A model generated the notes under the pieces. It made no database searches. It saw only the letters and a program-made list of their open reading frames with translations, and had not been told where the DNA came from. This document shows, one piece after another, positions 45,480-56,390 of a DNA stretch of 64,000 nt. The translations under genes and the position numbers were made by a program. This DNA is from Craterostigma plantagineum. Taxonomy: Eukaryota > Streptophyta > Magnoliopsida > Lamiales > Linderniaceae. Where the stretch lies: the NCBI GenBank assembly GCA_027422505.1, contig JAPQWV010000337.1:310001-374000 (forward strand), given 5' to 3'. Position 1 is the stretch's first letter; each line of letters starts with the position of its first letter.

Positions 45480-46438
45480 CTACCTCGCAGCATGTGCCGG
45501 CATGGGCAACTGAATTCCATCTTCCTCGGTGGGCATCATCCGCACTCGAGGACGGATAATAACGGGCTGAACAGGTAATATACGTATCCATGCCCATACC
45601 TACACAAAATTTAAATTAATATGTATACCTCAAGCAAATTCAAGTACACAAAAGAACAAACCTGTAGCAACCGCAAAGCTCCACCGATGTTCATCTTCTG
45701 ACGCTGGCACGAAGTACAAAGCTCTCTGTACAAGAAGGCCAGCACGGCACTGCCCCAACTGTAAGTGTGCACGGCGTCTATGTCTTCGAGCAGCGGGAGT
45801 AAAGTCATGGACGTCGTGCTGCCGCTGGAGTCGGGGAACAAAACCGATCCCATAAGCAAAAGTGCATATGCACGTGCCCGCTGATCGACCTCATAATCTG
45901 AGCTGTGATCATCGATCTCGTTGGCTTCTAGCCAGTCTGCAAATTTCCTCAGCGACACCTTCGTCCCGGTGTACGCCCCCACAGCTGGTCTGTAACCAGT
46001 CAGCTCCTCCAAGTAATCGAGCCACTGATCCTGCGTCCTGTGCTGGATAACACCACTGACCGAGTGACCATCAACGGGCAGTCCCCACAGCACACCGACG
46101 TACTCAAGAGTGACGGTGGCCTCACCCACAGGCAAGTGGAACGTATGCGTCTCCTTCCTCCACCTCTCTACGAGGGCCGTGATCAAGTGTGGATCTAACT
46201 TCTGAGATCCACAACTATACACGCCGTAGAAGGACATCGTATCCAGCCTCTCCAGAACACGACCGCGCAACCGCACCGGTCGTGAAAGCTTACCCCAGAC
46301 GACACTCTCCAAACCCCTAACGGTCAAAGGTGTGTCGAGGGCACCATCAGCGTTGGATAGTACATCGTTACAACGATGACTATCCTGGAATATCAAAAGT
46401 GATCTATCGATCGGACCGTAATATTCGTTCGTATCCAT
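45480..46438 (-). pseudogene. Plant mobile domain (MAIN/MAIL-like) gene captured in MULE 1
   Basis: Minus-strand gene with start at 46438 (MDTNEYYGPIDRSLLIF). The PMD signature is clear: YGVYSCGSQKLDPHLITALV, ERWRKETHTFHLPVGEATVT, LEYVGVLWGLPVDGHSVSG, and RARAYALLLMGSVLFPDSSG. A GT-AG intron of about 63 bases (45661 to 45599) leads to a short second exon (VWAWIRILPVQPV...PAHAAR) ending near 45486 at another donor-like AGGTAGTA. The usual C-terminal part (EWHYPERV region, present in MULE 2) is missing, so the gene is truncated. Host PMD proteins act in transposon silencing and genome stability; TE-borne copies may counter or mimic that. Role here unproven. Confidence 0.85.
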
Positions 46439-46879
46439 CCTAAATTAGCGTTTCAAAGTCAATATCGCAACAAAAAACAATAAACAAACACATAAATTGA
46501 CTCATGTACTAACAAACGAATCAAATAACCTAGAAACCCTAATTTCAAAATTAGGTTTCGAAATTAGGGGAAATTAACCTAAATCGAGTGAATTAAGTAA
46601 AATTAACGTATAATATCAATCTACTAAGCAACCCACAATATGTAAAGCACATATTATTCCAAAAACACAAATTTAAACGCAAGAATTCGACGAAATTTAA
46701 CGAAACATCAAAATCAAGATTTAAACGAATTAGGAGTTTCATACCCAAAAGAAGCTTAATCGATGATGACGAGGAATGATGGATCTATCACGTGGTGTTC
46801 GTCGCCGTGAATCGCCGCTGTAAATCGCCGGAATCGGTGGGGAGGAGAAGAAGAGAAATGGGGAGGAAGAAGAAGAGTT

Positions 46880-47090
46880 CGCGGCTATATTATCCGCATC
46901 GTCGCTGCTATTAAGCGCGACGTCGCGGCTATTAGCCGCGACGATGGGTCTACTGGGCCGTCAGTCGGCCCAGACCATTTTTTTTTTCAAAATCAGGCCC
47001 GATTTTCAAATATCGGGCCCGATCTGGCCCGCGCATGGCTCGTCGCGCTTAATAGGCGCGACGTCGCGGCTATTAGACGCGTTTCCCCCT
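46880..47090. repeat. MULE 1 right subterminal GCGACGTCGC-rich zone
   Basis: Inverted counterpart of 42780-43060, just inside the right terminal repeat. Confidence 0.75.
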
Positions 47091-47174
47091 ATTTTAGTAA
47101 TTTTAGTCAAATTAGCCCTATTTTGTCTAATTTGGTTTAAATTAACCCTATTTTAATTAAAAAGCCCTTTTTTA

Positions 47175-48503
47175 TTGCTATTACTATGATGTACCATTTT
47201 AATGCATTTAGCATATCATTTGAAAAGTGCTTGGTGTACCTTGTACACACAGTTGCAGTACACATTTTCACATTGTTACCGTACCAAAAATCTAGTCATG
47301 AAGATAATCATTTGTGCCATAATAGTGTGTTAATACATCCACCAAATTAAACCAACACGAAATAAATTATGCTATTTCATACCAAATGGATCTCAGTTGA
47401 ACAAAGACTAGGGATAGCCGAAACATGTGGTCCGAAGCAAACCATAACCATTATTCTAACAATCCACGTTAAGCTTACTGAATGGAGAAGACCGTAATTG
47501 TTTTTCATTCACAAATGGTACGACAAATAGTTAAATACAGACCATATAAAGGTACGTCATAATAAGGAAAATGTACGAGAACAATAAGTAAATTGGTACA
47601 CGATATACATAAAATTAGTACGACAAAACAAATATGTAACCAAATAATAATAACCAAACAGAGCATCACCAAAACCCCAAAAATAGTGCAGAATGGAAGT
47701 GAACACGCAATTGCGATTTGGGCTAGATCAATTTCAAGCAAACCCCCCAAATTTTGAACAACCCCAAAATTTCGATTTTATTTCTGTCAATCCAACTCGT
47801 GAGTATGATTGAAATATGAAAACCCATATATCTTCCCAGATGTCTATTTTCTTCTTCAAAATTCCTATTTTCTTCTTCTATCAATTGTTTTTCTTCTTCT
47901 TACTCGTCAAAATCCGCATGGACTAATCGAGAATTGTTGTTGTTGCTACAGCTGCTTCTTCTTCTTCTCCTCCTCCTCCTTTTCCTCGTTCTCCTCCCCC
48001 TCCTCCTTTTCCTCCTCCACCTCCTCCTCCTCCTTCTTCTTCTTCTTTATGCCTTTTCTGTTTTTTTTTTATTTTTCTTTTTCTTTTCTTTTTTTTTCAT
48101 CCCCTTAAATATGTGTCTTACAAAAAACATAAAAAAATAAAACGCATAAAGTAAGGGTAAAGTCGTCATTTTATTTGTATTCATCATTAAGTGAACAAAA
48201 GTTTCCCGTTGGTCCTTATGTGATAAAATTAGTGACACATGGAGTTAAGTGAGAGATAATTTTTAGCTGGAAGGGATTCAAGTGAAAATTACTCTAAAAA
48301 ATTCAAAGAAAATTATTGACTACATTTTTTTCTTCACTGTGGCATCGTTATATTCTCAATTTACCGCTCTATTTTGTTTTAGTTATATTTTACAAACGAT
48401 ACATTTATATGCTACAAAGTACACGCATTAGAGTGTGCAAAAAAGACCTGTATTATATATTTACTTTTACGTATTTTACAACTAACATGCCTCCTCAAAT
48501 ATA
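47175..48503. other. AT-rich intergenic sequence with GTACC motifs and a pyrimidine tract
   Basis: No supported gene. 47190-47620 carries the same GTACC/GGTAC-type motifs as 37651-39460. 47945-48105 is a CTT/CTC-rich pyrimidine tract whose ORFs are runs of Leu, Ser and Phe. Confidence 0.5.
47945..48105 (+). repeat. (CTT/CTC/TTTC)n pyrimidine tract
   Basis: About 160 bases almost only C and T on the plus strand. Confidence 0.9.
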
Positions 48504-48599
48504 TACTTATTTGGCTTTTTAATTAAGTTAAAAAAAATCTACCATAAATAAAATAAACAACAATCGAAAACCATTAATAAAATAAAGAAATTCGTAAGA

Positions 48600-48920
48600 T
48601 GGTTATACGAGGTACTAACTCGTATTTAAGAATACAAGATACGCTGGCCCGCTGACCCTGACATGGCACTTAACGTATCTCGTAAAACCAAGATTCGAGT
48701 TAGTAGCTCATAAAATTATAATACGACATATTTAATGCCCGACCAACCTGCATGCCTACTATGCAGCGTGTCGGCAATAATTCGCGTAACTCATAATATG
48801 ACCATACGAGTTACGTGATTTATTGCAATAATACATATCACTTGTATGTTGTTATTACGAGTTACGTGAATATTGCAATAATTCACGTAACTCGTATGAA
48901 CATATTACGAGTTAAGTTTC
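48600..48920. repeat. MULE 2 left subterminal ACGAGTTACGTGA repeats
   Basis: Direct and inverted copies of TACGAGTTACGTGAAT/ATTCACGTAACTCGTA, mirrored at 54620-54775. Element-specific motif. Confidence 0.75.
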
Positions 48921-48988
48921 TATATATACCCCCTTATCGATTTTTTTTAACATAACACAACTATCGATTTTTTTACATAACACAAACA

Positions 48989-51670
48989 ATGGTGTCGAGT
49001 CGCGTACAAGTCATAGTATATTTTTGGCGGTGAAATAATTCAATCATCCGATTCTACCATCAAATATAGTATCCGCCCTATTGGGTATAGGCGAATTCGT
49101 CGCAACACCAATTTTCCGAGGTTATATCGTTGTTGTTAGAAATTACGGGTGCTGATAGAAGTCGTTGTTCGTTGATTGTCCATGCAAAAAATGAATACTT
49201 TCAACATTCCCGTCACTTTCATCAGCTACTCCAAATCTCCAACGACAACGATTTACAATTTTTCATACATCCCGATTCGGAGAATAATTGTGTTGAAGTT
49301 TTTGTTGAAATTCAAACTTTGATTTGAACGAAGAGCCTCATCGGAATTTTGAGGAGCGGCGCGAGTTTCCTGCGTTTGAAGTTGGTTTTTCGAGTTATAC
49401 ATATTCGGATTTTCCCGACATTGTCTCAGTTACGGCAGGGTTCAACAATGTTTCTTTGGAGATGCCGACGCTTGGTGTTCCATTCAATATGCCAGAATCC
49501 GTGTTAGAACCCGTGCCATACTTCGTGCCTGAACCCAAGGAAGATGTTGATGTTGTGATTCGGAAGCGGTCGATGAGGATCCACTGTCCGAGTTACCCGA
49601 TCCCAACGAGGACGATGCGCCAGATGATACCACTCCGCTGGACTCTGCTGCTCCAACGCTGTTTCAGTCCGTCCCATTTTTCCAAACGTACCAAATGCTA
49701 CCTCCTGGTGGTGACGACTACGGTGATTACGGGGAGTTTTACGACAGAGATAACCCTATATTTTGTCGATGTATGATTTTTCCAACTAAGAAACATTTAC
49801 AACGTGTCGTCGACGATTTTTTGATCAGGGTTGCTAGACGAGAGTATTACGTCAACGAGAGCAGCAGTACACGTTGGAGTGTTCAATGTGATCACACGAC
49901 TGATTGCCCTTGGAGATTGAGGGCATCCTTCAAGCCAAAAAAGGTTATTGGTCTGTTACAAAATTTGAAGGACCACACACTTGCTATATGACTGAGCTGG
50001 CGAGCACACACCGTAATATCTCTCGAAATTTTATTGCTGATTTGTTGGTTGGAACCGTGAAAGTCGATCCGCAATTCCTACCCAAGAATGTCCAACAACC
50101 CGTGAAAGATAAATATGGCTACGAAATCTCATATATTCATGGTTGGCATGGTCTGAAAAGAGCTATGGAAAATGTTTACGGTACATTGGAAGAGTCTGTT
50201 ACCAAACTCCCAACATTTATGAAGGCGTTGCAGCATTACAATCCATGGACAATCGTGAAGTGGCTCCATATGCAGACAGGGAGACCTAGACACTTCCAAC
50301 TCGGGTATGCTTTTTGCGCTTTTAAACCGAATCGATGGCTTCAAACATTGTCGCAAAGTTGTTTGTGTTGATGGTACACATTTATACTCCAAATATATAC
50401 ATAAATTATTGATTTCTACGTCGCTGGATGCCAACCAAAACGTCTTTCCTGGCGTTTGACATTATCACGGCAGAAAAATACACACTCATGGACTTGGTTC
50501 CTTAACCATTTGGACACATGTATTTTTCAAATCAATCGGTTTGCCTTATTTCGGATTGTCACCCAGGTATTTCATCAATCGGTTTGCCTTATTTTGGATT
50601 GTAATTTTCGTAAAATCAGCTACTTTTAGTGGCGTATATGGTGTGTACAGGTCTTCTGGGAGCAGTACGAGACACTGAATTCTTTCGTCCACCAAATGGA
50701 GTGCATCGCTTCTGTCTTCGTCATTTAAAATCAAACTTCTTCAACAAATTCAAGAATCAACAATTGAAGGATCTATGTCATAGAGCCGATACTGCGCAAA
50801 CATTGGGAAAATTCAATCGCATTATGTCTCATATTGCGGAGATTAATGAACTTGCGAAGCATTGGTTAGAAAAAGTAAACGTCGAGCAATGGACGCTCGT
50901 ACACGATGGCGGTTATCGATGTGGTGTCATGACGATTAATATTTCAGAAGGGCTCAACGGGGTATTAAAAGGTGCTCGAATTGTGCCTGGACGAGAAATC
51001 GTCGATTTCACTTTTCGTAGGTAAGCTCTAATCACGACCTTAGTTTTTTTATTTTAATTTTGTTGTTATGACTTCTCTTTTATTTCTTAAAATTCACAGG
51101 TGCGTACAGTATTTTCGTGATCGCTTTCAAGAAGCATCGTCACTAATGGCAAATAATGAAACTGATTGGTCACGTTATGCAACGAGAATGTTTCAAAGTT
51201 GGACTGCAAAATCTTGGGATCACGTTATATACCGTATGATGTCCGACAACATACAACAGAAGTCATAACATCTGGGATTCATCAGCGCACATATGCGGAA
51301 AGGATCAATGATAGAACATGTACATGTGGAAATTGGAGCAGGTATAACATCCCATGTTCTCACGCACAAGCGGCTTGTCGTCAATGGCAAATTCACTCCG
51401 GTAATTTAGTGGCACAGTATTACTAAGGTGGAGTATTTGAAGACAAATGAAGGTACATTTGAACCATTGCACGATGAACGTTACTGGACGCCCGAAGATT
51501 GGACTCTATTCATAACGAATCTCGTCGAGAGAGAACTGGTCCCGGTATATATAGTCGAAGTCACATCAGGAATGAGATGGACAGGGGTGAAACTCGTGCT
51601 ATACAACGCGGACAGCGATGAAAATAATACACTCGTTGTCTTCACCGTTTTAATCTTATATATCCGCTGA
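48989..51670 (+). pseudogene. MULE 2 transposase, multiply frameshifted
   Basis: The ATG at 48989 reads MVSSRVQVIVYF, the same PB1-like start as MULE 1, and is frameshifted at once. Recognisable blocks in order: RIRRNTNFP, YFQHSRHFHQLLQISND, an acidic region, HLQRVVDDFLIRVARREYYV, ELASTHRNISRNFIADLL, YEISYIHGWHGLKRAMENVY, KALQHYNPWTIVKWLH, CVDGTHLYSKYIHKLL, then PPNGVHRFCLRHLKSNFF (the C-x2-H part lost in MULE 1), LVHDGGYRCGVMTINISE, and a SWIM finger CTCGNWSRYNIPCSHAQAAC near 51320-51380. A GT-AG intron fits 51021-51099. A short duplication around AATCGGTTTGCCTTATTT lies at 50530-50600. Inactive. Confidence 0.85.
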
Positions 51671-51960
51671 ATTTCAATATTGATTTCTTAATAATAATAA
51701 AAACAACAATACTATTAGTAACTATAATAAAAATATAATAATAATAATAATAATAACAGTAATAAATATAATAAGAATAATAACAATAATAAATATAATA
51801 ATAATAAATATAATAATAATATTAAAAATAATAACAACAATAAATATAATAATAATAATCATCATAATAAATACAATAATAAGCTTAATATCAATAACAA
51901 ATATAATAAATAAGAATAATAATCATAATAAATATAATAATAATTCACAAGCTCAAATTT
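51670..51960. repeat. (AAT)n-rich low-complexity tract
   Basis: About 290 bases of TAATAA/AATATAATAATA repeats between the two MULE 2 genes. Confidence 0.9.
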
Positions 51961-52595
51961 TCCGAAAGCGTATAATAGTCATTACAAAAAAAAATAACGC
52001 TTCACATAACGATCTATCTGCCATGATGAGCCAAATGACCACCGGTCCCACAACGAGCTGGCCTACGAACTCTATTTGCTCGACAGTTACCTTGCTCTGC
52101 ATCATCTACCGGACTGAGAGGACTTCGCGGTCGTGGTTAAGGTCTCGTAAATTCCAAAGATGTGTTAATCAAATTAATATTTAAGTTTTAGTAAATAACT
52201 TAAGGGCTTTTAATTTAAAATAATGCATAATAAATTTAAAATAATTTAACATACCTGCTGATCCATATAATCAGGCTGTGAGCTGTGTTGGGCTGCAGAA
52301 GATTGCAATAAGGGCAAAAAATCCTCAAATAAAGACGGTTTACAGCTTCGTGCACTTGAGAAGGTCCGGCCTCATGTGCGTGCGATGGTCCGTCCTCATA
52401 TACGTGAGATGGTCCGGCCTCATGTACGTGAAATGGCCAGCTGCTTCGTCGAATTTGGCGTCGCGAGATAAACATGTTATCCATCTGCTCCAGTATATGG
52501 ATCGACTCGTCATAATCGCCGCTCCTCGCGTAACGAAGGCTGTCGTGAACCCTGCGTTCCTAAAATTCGAAAAGTAAATTATATCATTTGGGCTA

Positions 52596-54510
52596 TTAAA
52601 CAAACAACATTAATACATAAACTAAACCTATGATGGTCGACATAAACACCGCATCCCCCATCTGGAAGCCCTGTGACATCTGCATCGCATGTGGAGATAT
52701 ATAGAGGCGAGTGATCCGATGAAACCAGTCGTAATATGCATCCTCCACCGACATGAGTGCAGTCATGGGAGGACCATTAACGATGGTGTCCTCTCTAGCC
52801 TCCCATAACACAATCCAGACTGCATGGTGCGATCTCCAATCCATCCCCGACCGTTGTCGCCGCTCGTACGTATGAAGATTGGTATCTCGATACGGCGGTA
52901 GAACGGGAATTCCTTGGATAATTCCAAACTACCGAAGTACTCGTTCGGGGTAATGCCACTCCACGATATTGAAGAAGGTCAGTGGACACCTCGATCGACA
53001 AGCGATCGGCAAGCACTCGGCAGAAAGAGCGTCAATCTCCGGGAGTGTCATATTGTACGGAGTCCATAAAAATTGATGCGGCTGCAGTCGATCAATGCAC
53101 TCGGGATTGTGAGTACGTTCGAATTCGTCGACGTAGTAAAATCAAAGAATGCGTTCCACTTGTCAGATATTTACACAACAATTATAAATGTAAGAAGAAA
53201 AAAAATTCGCAACTTTTGAGGAACGACCATACCTCGTCGCATGTGGCGGGATCGCTAAGACTATCCCATCGACTATTCGGGGCTCCATCGTGATACGATT
53301 AACACCTCGAACTGGCTGAAATGGCAAGATCCTCACATATTCCCATACCTAAACAAATCTCGCGTTCTAAATAAAATTTGGAAATAACTATAAAATTAAT
53401 CAAAGTTTCTATATAATTACCTGCAACAGCCGTAGGGGGCCGCCTATATTAAGCTTTTTCGCCTCGCATGCCGAACAAAGCTCCTCCAACAGCTGAAGGT
53501 ACGTCAACGTTACGGTGCTGGCGCTACAATCGGGGAACATTACCGCATCGAAGAGCAGCATCGCATAACCCCGCGATGAACACTCGACCTCTACATCGTC
53601 ACTATCATCCGTTATCGGATTTTCCAACAACAACTCGCTAACGACTTCATCGACAACGATGACTAGGGGTGTTCATTCGGTTATAACCGAACCGAACCGA
53701 ACCGAACTTTCGGTTAACCAAAAGTTCGGTTCGAGGATTTCATAAACCGAAAACCGAACCGAAATATTTCGGTTCGGGTTCGGTTTTTACCGAATTTTTT
53801 CGGTTCGGTTCGGTTAACCGACCGAAAAACCGAATCTTAATAAAAGAAATAAAAAAATATATAAACATGATTTATATTATAAAAATATACTATCATATGT
53901 AGAATTGTATAAAAATATTTAATTTAGCTAATTTTTTAATATTTTATTTAATATGTTAATATGATTTAAATTATAAAAAAATATATTATCATATATATAT
54001 TTGTATAATATTTTGAATAATATTTTTCTAATTATATAACATATGGTGGATATATTATTACTATAGAACATATAATAATATATGGTTATATATTTTATAT
54101 AATTATATATATGTATAGAAAAATAAAAAGTAATAATAAATTCGGTTTTTCGGTTCGGTTCGGTTTACCGAGGTAGTAAACCGAAACCGAACCGAATTTT
54201 ATTCGGTTATCAAAATGAAAACCGAATACCGAACCGAAAAATTTCGGTTCGGTATTCGGTTCGAACCGAAACTTCGGTTTCGGTTCGGTTCGGTTCGGTC
54301 GGTTAACCGACATTTGAACACCCCTAACGATGACCCCTTAATTTTATCACTAGGCAGTATAAAACCTTGCAATCGCTCGCACTCGTCCATCGACTGTGTG
54401 ACCATCCTCGGATCACACCGGAGACACAACTACCATCTACAGTCAAACCCCAAAAAATACCTACGTCCTGTAAAGTAACGGTCGCGGCGGCGCCTGCGGC
54501 GAGGCGGCGG
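52596..54510 (-). pseudogene. Plant mobile domain gene captured in MULE 2, split by a hAT MITE
   Basis: Minus-strand order: VTLQDVGIFWGLTVDGSCVSG near 54470, RLQGFILPSDKIK near 54360, [hAT MITE], YAMLLFDAVMFPDCSAST and KLNIGGPLRLLQ (53633-53430), an intron, VWEYVRILPFQPVRGVNRI and IPPHATR (to about 53220), another intron, then a C-terminal part with IVEWHYPERVLR-like sequence, MDWRSHHAVWIVLWEAREDT and DAYYDWFHRITRLYISP (52844-52700). It keeps the C-terminal half missing in MULE 1 but lacks the N-terminal YSCGSQKLDP block. Stops and shifts make it non-functional. Confidence 0.8.
53664..54326. mobile_element. Non-autonomous hAT element, 663 bp, in the MULE 2 PMD gene
   Basis: Ends TAGGGGTGTTCATTCGG and the reverse complement of TTTGAACACCCCTA. 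A perfect 8-base duplication ACGATGAC (53656-53663, 54327-54334). Subterminal zones are packed with CGGTTCGGTT/AACCGAACCG; the middle is AT-rich without ORF. Confidence 0.93.
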
Positions 54511-54619
54511 TGTCGAGGTCGCGGCGGCGCCGGGCAGCCTGAGGTCGTAGAGGCGGCGGCGGGCAGCGTGAGTAGTCGTCTGGTCGTCTTCGTCGGGTGG
54601 TTGGAGCTGGTTTAAAACC

Positions 54620-54775
54620 AGATCTAACTCGTAGGATCTTTTTACGAGTTACGGGTTATAACTCGTATAAAGGCAATACGAGTTACTCCACGTCACGCGC
54701 GTGCCAGCGCAGACAAGTAACTCGTATTGGGTTAGTACGGGTTACTTAACTCATATTCTGAACATACGAGTTTGT
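54620..54775. repeat. MULE 2 right subterminal ACGAGTTAC repeats
   Basis: Counterpart of 48600-48920. Confidence 0.7.
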
Positions 54776-54860
54776 ATATTTTATTAATACTTTCGATTTT
54801 ATGTTTATTTTGCTAATGATTGATTTTTTTAATTATTCTATTAAAAATACCTACATATTT

Positions 54861-55089
54861 GCTACAAATAATGAATTTACTGATTTTGATTAGAGTGCAT
54901 GTGGCTAACCGATTATCGTAACTAATACGAATTCAAGACCAGATCAAATCAAATCAAATCAACGATGAGACATAATCATATCGAGATTGTATCACGACAC
55001 GTTGGATTGAATCAACGATGTGGCATGCATTACTTTTAAAGTTGCCAAGATAGGGCTGTTTGAATTGAAAGCTAAATATACAAGGAAAT
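54861..55089. other. AT-rich intergenic sequence
   Basis: No gene or clear repeat. Confidence 0.4.
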
Positions 55090-56390
55090 AAAGACAAAAA
55101 AGAGTATAAAAGCAAGTCAAAAGACCTATTTAATAAATTGCTAATTAAGTTTCAGGTCCCAAAAGATGTTTTAAGTTAGGTCTCAGACCCCTGTCAGAAA
55201 ATTTTTAGGGTTAAGGATCGATTTTTGTAAAAATTTAGAGATAATATCCTAAACTTTATGCAAGTCTTATACAATGTATATGAACTGGTATCGGACTATC
55301 GTTTTGTGTTATTACAGAACAATGAAGTGGTACTACAGAACGATGAAGTGGTACGATGAATTGGTGCTGCAGAATCATGAAGTGGTACTGTAGGTCAATG
55401 AAGTGGTACCAATGTTTTAAAAAGCGCATAGCGCAGTGTGTCGCGTTTTAGTGTCGGTAGCGCGTAGCGTAAATAGCGTAGCGCATTGCGTGAGTATTTC
55501 GGATAATCTAAATATAATACAATAAGTTATACAAAATATATAATAAATATAAATATGGACTAAATAATCTATATTTTCTTTAGAAATTCAATGAAATGAA
55601 AAAAAAGGTACAAATAATTGATTAAAATCTAAATTTAAATATATATTAATTATATATTTATTAAAAGGTTTATACAATCACAACAATAAAATAGGACTCA
55701 TATCAATTAAAAATCATTCTTGTTACAATTTATTATAAGTACAACTAAAATAAGCCTATTAAAATTATTCTTATAACTATCGAAAATTATATTGGTATCG
55801 AAAAATATATGATATGCATGTCATTATGATCGTCATGAAATAAGGAATAAATTGGATATGACTATGTATTTTTATCATATAAATTACTCAACATAAAAAG
55901 GCTTTAATTATTCGCTACAAGTCTAAATAAAAAAGGATTAAAAATAATATATTATTATCGCATTTGAGCTTAAATTTGGTCAGATAAAAGCTGATCTACC
56001 ACGAATTTAGGAGAGCTATGAGGGAATCGCTTGACTTGGGATTCGTTTTCGACGGAAATTCGACGGCTTGTCCGTCGCTCAACAAGATATGAAGAGTTTT
56101 CGACGGAATATCCGTCGAAAAAAGGAAAAAAATTAAAAAAAAAAATAAAACGCGAAATTAAAAACGCATTGAAGCGTTTTGACGGGGAAACACGCGATCG
56201 CGCGCGTCGAAGCGCGCGATCCAACGCGTTTTAAAACACTGAGTGGTACTACAGATCCATGAAGTGGTACTGAAAAACACTTAAGTGTATCGGGTCATTA
56301 AAACTACAAATTTTCTGACAGGGGACTGAAATCTAAATGAAACTTATGTTGGGGCCTAGCATCAAAATTGCCCCTTTAATAATTACTGAG
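55090..56390. mobile_element. Second GAAGTGGTAC foldback-family element, split by a hAT MITE
   Basis: The left flank CCCCTGTCAGAAAATTTTT (near 55190) recurs inverted near 56315 (AAATTTTCTGACAGGGG), with further matching outwards (AAGTTTCA...). The centre holds four GAAGTGGTAC units before the hAT MITE and two after it. Same family as 36820-37650, with far fewer units. Confidence 0.7.
55410..56241. mobile_element. Non-autonomous hAT element, 832 bp
   Basis: Ends CAATGTTTTAAAAAGCGC and GCGTTTTAAAACACTG; a perfect 8-base duplication AGTGGTAC (55402-55409, 56242-56249) that is itself part of the GAAGTGGTAC repeat. Subterminal GCGTAGCGC / CGCGCGATCGCG runs. No ORF; mobilised in trans if at all. 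Confidence 0.93.

Larger units (their letters stand above)
42700..47165 (+). mobile_element. MULE 1: Mutator-like element with transposase and PMD gene, 4.5 kb
   Basis: Terminal inverted repeats of ~100 bases: GGCTTTTTAATTAAATTAGG on the left, reverse-complement CCCTATTTTAATTAAAAAGCC on the right, extending through GACAAAATAGGGnTAATTTGAC and AAATTACTAAAAT. A perfect 9-base duplication CTTTTTTAT flanks it (42691-42699, 47166-47174). Inside, a plus-strand transposase gene converges on a minus-strand plant mobile domain gene. Subterminal zones are rich in GCGCGACGTCGCG. Confidence 0.94.
48513..54851 (+). mobile_element. MULE 2: diverged Mutator-like element with transposase and PMD gene
   Basis: The left end GGCTTTTTAATTAAG and the right end ATTAAAAATACC are imperfect inverted repeats, continuing through AAAATAAAC and ATTAATAAAATA blocks. 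Flanks TACTTATTT (48504-48512) and TACATATTT (54852-54860) form a 9-base duplication with one mismatch. The layout is as in MULE 1: plus-strand transposase and minus-strand PMD gene, converging. Sequence decay is heavier, and a 663 bp hAT MITE is inserted in the PMD gene. The subterminal motif here is ACGAGTTACG, not GCGACGTCGC. Confidence 0.85.

Noticed and set aside
47809..48140. ORFs rich in Leu, Ser and Phe
   Set aside because: Products of the CTT/CTC tract; not a protein gene.
54367..54615. Ala/Arg-rich ORF near the right end of MULE 2
   Set aside because: It is antisense to the decayed PMD gene and a GGCGGC-rich run; no homology seen.
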